Shown: piece by piece, positions 1 to 6,201 of the stretch
Layout: every line of letters starts with the position of its first letter
Numbering within the stretch: the first letter of the stretch is position 1
From: Candidatus Zixiibacteriota bacterium
Lineage (GTDB): Bacteria > Zixibacteria > MSB-5A5 > GN15 > JAAZOE01
Reading direction: 5' to 3'
DNA: 12,233 nt
NCBI GenBank assembly: GCA_028700875.1
Contig: JAQVRW010000049.1
Location: 1-12,233 of the forward strand
The notes under the pieces: generated by a model
Databases searched by the model: none
Told to the model about the DNA's origin: nothing
Seen by the model: the letters and a program-made list of their open reading frames with translations, nothing else
Translations under genes and position numbers: made by a program

Positions 1-413
1 CCCACCGAACCCATGGGGCCGCCCATAAAGGTGAAATCCATGACCGCGAACGATACCGGAATGGCCTCGACCGCGCCGAGGCCGCATATGACTGCGTCTT
101 TCAGGCCGGTCTTGGCTTGAGAATCAACGATCCGGTCGGTATATTTTTTGGAATCGCGGAAATTCAACGGATCGCGGGAGGTCAACGTCGTGTCGAATTC
201 CTCGAGTTTGCCCTCATCCAGAAGCAGATCGATCAGCATGCGAGAATCGATGCGGAAATGGTAATTGCAGGACGGGCAGACCCAATTGGACTCCTGCAAG
301 GCCCGCGAATAGATTACCTCGCCGCACCCCTGGCACTTGGTCCAGAGGCCGTCGGGTATCTCTTTCTTCTGCTGACTGACCAAACCGTCTTTTGTTTTTC
401 TAAACCAATCCAT
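1..413 (-). CDS. accD: Acetyl-CoA carboxylase carboxyltransferase subunit beta, 5' part only
   Basis: AccD is the zinc-binding beta subunit of the carboxyltransferase that moves the carboxyl group from carboxybiotin to acetyl-CoA, giving malonyl-CoA for fatty acid synthesis in the cytoplasm. The visible 137 codons begin MDWFRKTKDG and contain the AccD zinc ribbon, C27-x2-C30-x15-C46-x2-C49, with the typical W-x-K-C spacing before it. The segment after it (RIDSRMLIDLL, then LTSRDPLNF) and the start of the crotonase-like domain (AVMDFTFMGGPMGSVG) also fit the family. The gene runs off the window at position 1, so more than half of the protein (normally about 280-300 residues) is missing. The ATG at 413 lies 14 bases after the rimI stop, with an AGGGG-type ribosome site just upstream, so it is probably the next gene of the same operon. 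The identification is very secure. Confidence 0.96.
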   Translation of the reverse strand, partial: MDWFRKTKDGLVSQQKKEIPDGLWTKCQGCGEVIYSRALQESNWVCPSCNYHFRIDSRMLIDLLLDEGKLEEFDTTLTSRDPLNFRDSKKYTDRIVDSQAKTGLKDAVICGLGAVEAIPVSFAVMDFTFMGGPMGSV

Positions 414-427
414 GGCACCCCTGCGGC

Positions 428-895
428 CTACCTCAGGTTACTCCCGGTGATTTCCTTCTTCATGACGAGGCAATCTTCGACGGGGTTTCGGTAATACCTC
501 TTGCGAACCCCGAGCCGAGTGAAGCCGAACGATTCATATAAAAAAATGGCCGGCGTGTTGGACGGACGCACCTCCAAGATAACCTGCGCCAGCCCCGACT
601 CGGCTGCAAACCGTAAGATATATGACAGCAACTGTTTGGCAATAGATTTCCGCTGGTATTTTCGGTCGACGGCGATATTGGTCAGGTGCCCTTCATCGAC
701 CCCGATCCAGAGAATGGCATACCCGGCTACATCGTTATCCAATTGCACCACAAAAGGATGGCTGTAATCCGAGGCCAGATCATCCAGGAACGCCGACAAC
801 GGCCAGGGATCGGAAAAGAGATCCTTTTCCATCGCCGTGACCACTTCCAGGTCGCCTTCGGCCATCGGCCGGATGATCGGTTTATTTTTGCCCAA
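428..895 (-). CDS. rimI: Ribosomal-protein-alanine N-acetyltransferase RimI (GNAT family)
   Basis: RimI acetylates the N-terminal alanine of ribosomal protein S18 and sometimes other proteins, using acetyl-CoA. The 155-residue product starts GKNKPIIRPM, has the RimI-like EGHLTNIAV strand (69-76), a putative catalytic Glu108 in LEVRPSN and Tyr120 in FLYESFGF, and matches the usual length (about 150). I chose the TTG at 895 because the next ATG (865) would delete the first beta strand (IIRPM). The TTG has a GGAG-like site upstream and overlaps the end of tsaB by 14 bases. A longer reading to position 970 would overlap tsaB by about 90 bases and adds an Arg-rich, non-RimI leader. One oddity: the acetyl-CoA pyrophosphate loop, normally Q/R-x-x-G-x-G/A, reads QRKSIA, with Ser84 in place of the first glycine. 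The tsaB-rimI pairing is common in bacteria and supports the name. Confidence 0.9.
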   Translation of the reverse strand: MGKNKPIIRPMAEGDLEVVTAMEKDLFSDPWPLSAFLDDLASDYSHPFVVQLDNDVAGYAILWIGVDEGHLTNIAVDRKYQRKSIAKQLLSYILRFAAESGLAQVILEVRPSNTPAIFLYESFGFTRLGVRKRYYRNPVEDCLVMKKEITGSNLR

Positions 896-1541
896 ATCGT
901 CTCTCCGCCTGCGAAGGGGCGATATACAGCGGTTCCAGAGTCGCCGGGTCATCGGCTCGCCCCTCGCCAAACCACTTCGCGCCCATCCGAGCCAGTTCGC
1001 CGCCGGAGATGACCAGATCCTCTGGGGGTATCAGGTGGGCGATGCGGGTCCATTCACCGGATGGTTCGCGGCCGACCAACCCGGCCGGCCACGCGCCGAT
1101 CTTGTCGACCAACTCGTCCTCGCCGGTCAAGGCGATATGCTCGCGGATGGTCGTTTCCGGTTCCACCCGGCACAGGTAGTATTCCCCCCGACGGGCAGGG
1201 GCGGCGAGATAGAAACGTTCGAATCTGCCGCTCAGCCGATGCGACAGCACCTCGAAAGTGGATACGCCGATGATCGGGATATGCATCGCTACGGTAATAC
1301 CCTTGGCCACGGCCAGCCCGATACGCAAACCGGTAAACGACCCCGGCCCGATAGCAACCGCCACTCCGGACAGGTCTTTGATGGAATATGAGGATTCCGT
1401 CAACACGCTGTCGATCAGGCCGATGATATGAGAGGCATGTTCGAAAGAGGATGCGATCATCTTCTCGGCGATGACGGCATCGGCCTCGGCCAGGCCGACC
1501 GATAGTTTGTCGGTAGAGCTGTCGATTCCCAGGACAGGCAT
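882..1541 (-). CDS. tsaB: tRNA threonylcarbamoyladenosine biosynthesis protein TsaB (YeaZ)
   Basis: TsaB is the ASKHA-fold partner that, with TsaD and TsaE, transfers the threonylcarbamoyl group to A37 of ANN-decoding tRNAs (t6A). The protein has 219 residues, close to the usual 220-235. It opens with the family's GIDSST motif (5-10), has the highly characteristic IGPGSFTGLRIGLAVAKG region (64-81), the IPIIGVSTFE segment (88-97) and a C-terminal PLYIAPSQAE (204-213) of the 'PxYxRxPxAE' type. The ATG overlaps the tsaE stop by one base (TAATG), with a CGGAG ribosome site about 6 bases upstream, so the two are probably translationally coupled. No tsaD is present in the window. The identification is secure; the role in t6A synthesis is from family knowledge. 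Confidence 0.95.
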   Translation of the reverse strand: MPVLGIDSSTDKLSVGLAEADAVIAEKMIASSFEHASHIIGLIDSVLTESSYSIKDLSGVAVAIGPGSFTGLRIGLAVAKGITVAMHIPIIGVSTFEVLSHRLSGRFERFYLAAPARRGEYYLCRVEPETTIREHIALTGEDELVDKIGAWPAGLVGREPSGEWTRIAHLIPPEDLVISGGELARMGAKWFGEGRADDPATLEPLYIAPSQAERRFGQK

Positions 1542-1984
1542 TAGTCGCTCCGGGAGAAAGTCAGGCGGCGGCTTCGTTCGTCCACGATTTCAAATCGGAC
1601 GTTGAATCGTTTCCGCGGGATATATTCGCCGCCGTTTTCGGCCCATTCGATCAGGATGATGCCCGACCGGTTCAGGTAATCGTCCCCGCCGATGGCATAA
1701 AACTCGGCCGGGCTTTTTAGACGATAAAGATCGAAATGAAAGACGGGGGTCTCCCCGCCGGGATATTCGTTGATCAGAGTGAACGAGGGGGAACCGACCT
1801 CCACGGGATCGATTCCGGCGGCCTTGGCCACCCCCCGGACGAAGCAGGTCTTGCCCGCGCCCAGCGGGCCGAACAGGGCGACGACGGCATCCGGCCGGAT
1901 CATCCGGTAAAAATGTTCCGCCAGGCACTCCGTTTCCTCGAGGGATCGGCTGACGAGGCCCGTCTCCAGCGGAAGGCAGTCCAC
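1541..1984 (-). CDS. tsaE: t6A biosynthesis ATPase TsaE (YjeE)
   Basis: TsaE is the small P-loop ATPase that drives turnover of the TsaB-TsaD complex in t6A synthesis. The 147-residue product has the family's N-terminal 'S-x-E-E-T' segment (SLEETECLAE, 14-23), a Walker A motif GPLGAGKT (39-46), the SPSFTLINEY switch (65-74), HFDLYRL with Asp85 (83-89), and the IEWAE motif (112-116), all in the expected order. The start is a GTG at 1984, eight bases after the porX stop. The extended site GAAAGGA (1996-2002), which overlaps the last porX codons, sits 11 bases upstream and supports it. The gene is contiguous with tsaB. From memory, tsaE also lies next to porX in many Bacteroidota, but I could not check this here. 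Confidence 0.95.
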   Translation of the reverse strand: MDCLPLETGLVSRSLEETECLAEHFYRMIRPDAVVALFGPLGAGKTCFVRGVAKAAGIDPVEVGSPSFTLINEYPGGETPVFHFDLYRLKSPAEFYAIGGDDYLNRSGIILIEWAENGGEYIPRKRFNVRFEIVDERSRRLTFSRSD

Positions 1985-1988
1985 GATG

Positions 1989-2002
1989 CAGGCTATCCTT
2001 TC
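1989..2002 (-). promoter_or_regulatory. Extended, distal ribosome-binding site for tsaE inside the porX stop region
   Basis: GAAAGGA (1996-2002) matches the 5' half of the extended anti-Shine-Dalgarno complement (AGAAAGGAGG). It lies 11 bases before the tsaE GTG, the distance expected when that half of the helix is used. It is part of a 14-base stretch, GAAAGGATAGCCTG, that occurs identically at 4834-4847 before another GTG start. It supports the GTG choice for tsaE. Confidence 0.6.
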
Positions 2003-3555
2003 GGTTTCATGATGGCTATCGGCAGGATGATTTCGTCCATGGAAATGCCGCCATGCTGGAAGCTGTTTTGAAACTGTTTCAAATACTCGTTGTACCGGTT
2101 GGGGTACACGAAGTAGAAATCCTCCCGGGCGATGATATAGGTCGTCGCCAACGAAAAAACGGGCAGGCGGAACCGTTCCGGATTCTTGATCAAGAGCGCT
2201 TCCTTGGGATTGCAGTTGAGGTTGTCGCCGTATTTGTACCGCAGGTTGGAGGAGGTATCGCGTTTGCCGTGCGCGATGGTTCCCCGGGAGCAGAGGGTGG
2301 AGCCGTGGTCGGTGGTGATGATGACGGTGACTTTCTTGCGGGCCAGCATCTTCAGCGTTTCATACAGGGAGGAATGCTCGAACCAAGTCTGCGTCAACGC
2401 CCGGAAAGCGGCCTCATCGGGGACCATTTCCTTCAACAGCACGTTGTTCGACCGCCCGTGGGTCAGGACATCGACGAAGTTGATCACCAGGGCGACGATT
2501 TGCGAGCCGAGGAAATTCTCCGTCCGCGCGACCAAATCCCCCGCTTCCTGTTCATTCAAGACCTTGATATATTTGATACCGTTGCGGGGTTGGGCTCCCT
2601 TGACCGCCAGTTGCCGTTCCAAAAGCTCCCCTTCGCGGCGGTTCCGCGAGACTTCATCGTCGGGATACGCCTTCCAGTCATCGGGATACAACCGGGCGAT
2701 TTCGACCGGAAACAGGCCGGAGAATATGGCATTGCGGGCGAAAGGCGTGGCCGAGGGGAGAATGGAAAAGAAATATTCATGCTCGACATGAAACAGGTCG
2801 GCCATCAACGGTTCGATTTTCAACCAGAGGTCCATGCGCATGCAATCGATGACGATAAAGACGACCTGTTCGCCGGCTTTAAGCCGCGGCGCAACGGTAC
2901 GATCGACGATGTCGACCGACAACGGCGGCCGGTGATTCGGACCCCCGGCCAGCCATTTCTCGTAGTTCTGTTCATAATAACGGGTAAACCGCCCGTTCCA
3001 TTCCTTGCGGGTCCCCTTATGGATTTCCGTCAACCCCTCATCCGAATACCGGTCCAGTTCCATATCCCATTCACACAGGACGCGATAGGCCTGGGCCCAG
3101 TTCTTCCAGTTGCCGTCTTCGGTCAACAGCGTATTGATGCGGTTGATATCGGCGATATACCGCTGGCCGAGTTTGCCCGCCACGATCGACTTGCGTTGCA
3201 CCAGCTTCTTGATGGCCATCAACACCTGCGAGGGGTTGACCGGCTTGGTGAGGTAATCGTCGATCTTCTGCCCGATGGCGTCCTCCATGAGGGTTTCTTC
3301 CTCGGACTTGGTGACCATGACCACCGGAAGATGCGGCCGCAGGTCCTTGATCTCGACCAGCGTCGCCAATCCATCCTTGCCGGGCATCATCTCATCGAGC
3401 AAAACCAGATCGAAATCTTCCTTGGATACCCGCTCCACGGCATCGTCGCCGGAGGAGCAGGGGGTAACCGAAATCCCCTTGCTTTCCAGAAAAGCGATAT
3501 GCGCCTGCAACATGTCGATTTCGTCATCGACCCATAATACGCGTTGGTCTTTCAT
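1993..3555 (-). CDS. porX: PorX-like response regulator fused to a PglZ/alkaline-phosphatase-fold hydrolase
   Basis: This is a 520-residue, two-part regulator. Residues 5-118 form a receiver domain: acidic pair D10/D11, phosphoacceptor D54 in LLDEMMPG, T82 and K104-P105. Residues 120-210 form a helical linker. Residues 220-515 are a PglZ-type domain of the alkaline phosphatase superfamily with all expected metal-site motifs: D237 (VIDCMRMD), candidate nucleophile T270 (PSATPF), D362 and H366 (FVDVLTHGR), D416-H417 (TTDHGS) and H501. This layout and length match PorX of Bacteroidota, which activates type IX secretion and has been reported as a zinc-dependent phosphodiesterase acting on oligonucleotides. 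Here it follows a sensor kinase by 46 bases, so that kinase is its likely partner. Whether this organism has type IX secretion cannot be seen. The ATG at 3555 has only a weak ribosome site (a distant GAGG). The family call is secure; the secretion role is inference. Confidence 0.88.
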   Translation of the reverse strand: MKDQRVLWVDDEIDMLQAHIAFLESKGISVTPCSSGDDAVERVSKEDFDLVLLDEMMPGKDGLATLVEIKDLRPHLPVVMVTKSEEETLMEDAIGQKIDDYLTKPVNPSQVLMAIKKLVQRKSIVAGKLGQRYIADINRINTLLTEDGNWKNWAQAYRVLCEWDMELDRYSDEGLTEIHKGTRKEWNGRFTRYYEQNYEKWLAGGPNHRPPLSVDIVDRTVAPRLKAGEQVVFIVIDCMRMDLWLKIEPLMADLFHVEHEYFFSILPSATPFARNAIFSGLFPVEIARLYPDDWKAYPDDEVSRNRREGELLERQLAVKGAQPRNGIKYIKVLNEQEAGDLVARTENFLGSQIVALVINFVDVLTHGRSNNVLLKEMVPDEAAFRALTQTWFEHSSLYETLKMLARKKVTVIITTDHGSTLCSRGTIAHGKRDTSSNLRYKYGDNLNCNPKEALLIKNPERFRLPVFSLATTYIIAREDFYFVYPNRYNEYLKQFQNSFQHGGISMDEIILPIAIMKPKG

Positions 3556-3601
3556 AGGCTGTGTTTCGACGCCTCATCCGTTAAAGTCTAATGGAAATAC
3601 G

Positions 3602-4828
3602 TTATGCCCGGGGAAGCTGGATAACAAACGTGGCGCCTTTGCCCGGCTCGCTGGCGGCCAGGTAGATGTTCCCTTTATGGTATTCGTTGATTATCCGCCG
3701 CGCCAAAGACAACCCCAGACCCCAGCCGCGCCGCTTGGTCGTAAATCCCGGACGGAAAATCCGGCGGGCATCTCCGCGGGAAATTCCGCGGCCGTTATCG
3801 GAGACTTCGGTGAAAATTCGTTTGTTGGAGGAATTGGCGTAGGTCCGGACCGTGATCACTCCCTGGCGGGAATCCACCGCCTCCAGCGCATTTTTCAAAA
3901 GGTTTTCCACCACCCAGTTGTACAATTCCCGATCCAGATTCGCCTCCGGTATTTCTCCGGGGATAAAGTTGATCCGTACTCCGGCCCCCTGATGCGGGAG
4001 TCGCTGCTGGAAGTATTCGACGACATCCGCCGTCAACCGATTAAGGTCTTCCTTTTCCAGCTTGGGCAGAGAGCCGATCTTGCCGAACCGGTTGGCGACC
4101 GTTTCCAGGCGGGCGAGGTCGTTTTCGACATGATGATAGATTTCCTGGGGCGAAAATGATCCACCCCCTTCCCCGGTTTTCAGGATGTTGAGCCATCCCA
4201 GAAGCGACGAAATCGGGGTTCCCAGTTGATGAGCGGTTTCCTTGGCCATGCCGACCCAGATCGTCCGCTGTTCGGAGCGACGGATATATTGGAAGCCGAT
4301 CAGAGCCAGCACGATAAACCCCAGCACCATCCCCATCTCCACCAGCGGGATCTGGCGCAATTTCCCGACCAGAGGAGTATCATCGTAGTACAGCTTGCAG
4401 ATGGCCACGGAGTTGACGTAAATGGGGATTTCCCCCTTGCGTGCTTTCATCGTCTCCATCCGCTTGCGGACCCGTTCCAATGTCTTGGCGTCGTTAGCCT
4501 TCTCCGATATCCCCGGCAGTTCCTTCCAGAACAGCGGCCGCCCCGCTGTGTCGGCTACGACGATGGGGAAGTTCGATTTGAGGATGATTTCATCGAAGAG
4601 AACGGAGGTGACCGGGCCGCTGGTGCTGTCGGAGGCGACCAACTGCCAAATCTTGGTGTATGTCTGGGCTACCTTGGCTTCGTTGCTTTGCAGTTCGCTG
4701 ACGATATCGGTCGTGTAGTAGACGAAAACGGCTCCGATGGCGCAGATACCGAACAGCAAAAATCCCTTGAAAACGGTGGAAAACCGGTTGGACAGCGACA
4801 GGAGGTATTTTTTCCCGGATGGGGCCAC
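3602..4828 (-). CDS. Membrane sensor histidine kinase, PorY-like
   Basis: This is a 408-residue sensor kinase, probably the partner of the PorX-like regulator encoded directly downstream. Residues about 21-38 and 164-181 are membrane segments flanking a roughly 125-residue extracytoplasmic region that I do not recognise as a named sensor domain. There is little room for a HAMP linker: the second membrane segment runs almost directly into the dimerisation helix. The H-box is AKETAHQLGTPISSLLGW with His200, a form familiar from Bacteroidota kinases of the PorY type. The ATPase part has the N-box (ENLLKNALEA, N309/N313), the G1 box (DNGRGIS, 344-350), FTTK (362-365) and the G2 box (GWGLGLSLA, 368-376), so catalysis should be intact. 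The start is GTG at 4828, four bases after the serS stop, with GAAAGGA (4841-4847) 12 bases upstream. The kinase identity is secure; orthology with PorY is inference. Confidence 0.9.
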   Translation of the reverse strand: MAPSGKKYLLSLSNRFSTVFKGFLLFGICAIGAVFVYYTTDIVSELQSNEAKVAQTYTKIWQLVASDSTSGPVTSVLFDEIILKSNFPIVVADTAGRPLFWKELPGISEKANDAKTLERVRKRMETMKARKGEIPIYVNSVAICKLYYDDTPLVGKLRQIPLVEMGMVLGFIVLALIGFQYIRRSEQRTIWVGMAKETAHQLGTPISSLLGWLNILKTGEGGGSFSPQEIYHHVENDLARLETVANRFGKIGSLPKLEKEDLNRLTADVVEYFQQRLPHQGAGVRINFIPGEIPEANLDRELYNWVVENLLKNALEAVDSRQGVITVRTYANSSNKRIFTEVSDNGRGISRGDARRIFRPGFTTKRRGWGLGLSLARRIINEYHKGNIYLAASEPGKGATFVIQLPRA

Positions 4829-4832
4829 GGAA

Positions 4833-6101
4833 TCAGGCTATCCTTTCCCGCCCGCCCATATACGGGCGAAGCGCTTCGGGGATGATGATCTCGCCGTTGC
4901 GGGTTTGATAGTTTTCCATCAGGGCCACAACCAGACGGGGCAGCGCCAGCCCCGATCCGTTCAGCGTATGCGGAAAATGCATTTTGCCGTCCGCCCCGCG
5001 ATAGCGGCAATTCATCCGCCGCGCCTGGAAATCCTCGAAGTTGGAAACCGAAGATACCTCCAGATATTTATCCACGCCGGCCGCCCATAGTTCGAGGTCA
5101 TAGCATTTGGCCGCCGCGAATGATAAATCGCCGGTGGCCAGCATCCGGACCCGATACGGAATATCGAGCAACTGAAGAATCCCCTCCGCCTGCGTGACCA
5201 GCGATTCCAATTCCGCGTAGGATGTTTCCGGCGTGACGATCTTGACCATCTCCACTTTATCGAATTGATGGACGCGAAGGATTCCCCGGGTATCTTTGCC
5301 CGCGGCCCCGGCCTCGCGCCGGAAACAGGGGGTATAGGCGACATATTTTATCGGCAGATCGTTTTCCTTGAGGACTTCCTCCCGATGCAGGTTGGTCACC
5401 GGCACCTCGGCCGTGGGAATGAGATACAATTCCTCATCGGCCAGCCGATACATGTCCTCGGCCAACTTGGGAAGCTGTCCGGTCCCGGTCATAACAGCGG
5501 CGCGGGCCAGAAACGGCGGCAGGATTTCGGTGAAGCCGAACTTTTCGACATGGTAGTCAAGCATGAACGAGATCAAGGCCCGTTCCAGCTTCGCCCCGGC
5601 ACCTTTCAACACGAAGTACCCGGAACCGGCTATCTTGGTGCCACGCGGTAAATCGAGAATATCGAGTTTTTCGCCCAACTCCCAATGCGGGGCAGGCTTG
5701 AAATCGAAAGCGGGTTTTTGGCCCCACTCCCGGACGGTAACGTTATGTTCCTCGGTCGGCCCGACTGGAACCGATTCGTGAGGGACGTTCGGGACGCGCA
5801 GCAGAGCCTGCTGCAATTGCTCCTCGACCTCGCGGATAAACCCGGTCATCTCGCCGACTTTCTGGGCAACGGCCTTCATCTCGGCAATGGCATTTGCGGC
5901 GTCGCCGCCCGATTTCTTGAGCCGCGCGATCTCCTCGCTGGCCTGGTTTTGTTTGGCCCGCAGGGCTTCGGTTTCGGTGGTCAGTGCCCGCCGTTTGGCA
6001 TCTAGGGCCAGAAGCAGATCGATATCGGCCTTGTCGTTTTTGTCGGCGCAGGCCTTTTTGACCCGATCGGGGTTCTCACGGATAAATTTTATGTCCAACA
6101 T
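4833..6101 (-). CDS. serS: Seryl-tRNA synthetase
   Basis: SerRS charges tRNA-Ser (and tRNA-Sec where present) with serine through seryl-adenylate. The 422-residue product starts MLDIKFIREN, the classic SerRS N-terminus, followed by the long antiparallel coiled-coil tRNA-binding arm (about 30-100). The class II core holds the TAEVPVTN serine-pocket segment (230-237), motif 2 (CFRREAGAAGKDTRG, 259-273) and motif 3 (NGSGLALPRLVVALMENYQ, 381-399) with its conserved Arg389. The length is normal (E. coli 430). The ATG at 6101 gives the expected N-terminus; an in-frame extension to 6167 is possible but adds non-family sequence and crosses the likely promoter. The ribosome site is weak (GTGGAA). It is the first gene after the promoter at 6139-6167 and heads the operon that continues into the kinase gene four bases later. 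Confidence 0.97.
   Translation of the reverse strand: MLDIKFIRENPDRVKKACADKNDKADIDLLLALDAKRRALTTETEALRAKQNQASEEIARLKKSGGDAANAIAEMKAVAQKVGEMTGFIREVEEQLQQALLRVPNVPHESVPVGPTEEHNVTVREWGQKPAFDFKPAPHWELGEKLDILDLPRGTKIAGSGYFVLKGAGAKLERALISFMLDYHVEKFGFTEILPPFLARAAVMTGTGQLPKLAEDMYRLADEELYLIPTAEVPVTNLHREEVLKENDLPIKYVAYTPCFRREAGAAGKDTRGILRVHQFDKVEMVKIVTPETSYAELESLVTQAEGILQLLDIPYRVRMLATGDLSFAAAKCYDLELWAAGVDKYLEVSSVSNFEDFQARRMNCRYRGADGKMHFPHTLNGSGLALPRLVVALMENYQTRNGEIIIPEALRPYMGGRERIA
4834..4847 (-). promoter_or_regulatory. Extended, distal ribosome-binding site for the kinase gene inside the serS stop region
   Basis: GAAAGGA (4841-4847) overlaps the last serS codons and sits 12 bases before the kinase GTG. 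The 14-base block GAAAGGATAGCCTG is identical to the block at 1989-2002 before tsaE. Pairing with the terminal UCCUUUC of 16S rRNA would explain the long spacing. It supports the GTG start at 4828. Confidence 0.55.
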
Positions 6102-6138
6102 ACAAACATTCCACACAACAGGTGATTTATAGGCCGGT

Positions 6139-6167
6139 AATGTAGTCAATAACCCCGCCGGGGTCAA
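6139..6167 (-). promoter_or_regulatory. Sigma-70-like promoter of the serS operon
   Basis: On the minus strand, TTGACC (6167-6162, five of six to the -35 consensus) is followed after exactly 17 bases by TACATT (6144-6139, four of six to the -10 consensus). Transcription would begin near 6132, about 30 bases before the serS ATG. The site lies in the largest non-coding gap of the window, between the glycan genes and serS, where a promoter is expected. It is predicted from sequence only. Confidence 0.55.
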
Positions 6168-6173
6168 TATTGA
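6152..6173. repeat. Two adjoining palindromes overlapping the serS promoter
   Basis: ACCCCGCCGGGGT (6152-6164) is a perfect inverted repeat of six bases about a single centre, lying in the spacer between the -35 and -10 boxes. TCAATATTGA (6164-6173) is a perfect 10-base palindrome overlapping the -35 box. They could be operator sites for dimeric regulators, or the GC-rich one could be a small hairpin. No matching regulator is recognised. Confidence 0.4.
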
Positions 6174-6201
6174 TCTCCCGGCGCCGGCCGGACATACCCT
6201 T

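Noticed and set aside
896..970. A 25-codon N-terminal extension of rimI
   Set aside because: It would overlap tsaB by about 90 bases and is Arg-rich, unlike RimI; the TTG at 895 gives the normal length and has a ribosome site.
2053..3537. A 494-codon open frame on the plus strand antisense to the porX-like gene
   Set aside because: It lies wholly opposite a gene with clear conserved motifs, its translation is low-complexity with no recognisable domain, and long antisense frames are expected in GC-rich coding DNA.
6126..6149. A second promoter reading, TTGACT with TATAAA, before serS
   Set aside because: The spacer is only 12 bases, too short for sigma-70; the TTGACC/TACATT pair at 17 bases is better.
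6102..6167. A 22-codon N-terminal extension of serS
   Set aside because: SerRS proteins start at MLDIKFIREN-like sequence; the extension has no family similarity and runs through the likely -10 and -35 boxes.
6178..6191. A possible intrinsic terminator after the fusion gene (CCGGC-CGGC-GCCGG)
   Set aside because: The stem is only five pairs and is followed by GAGATCAATATTG, with no T-run on the minus strand, so an intrinsic terminator is not supported.
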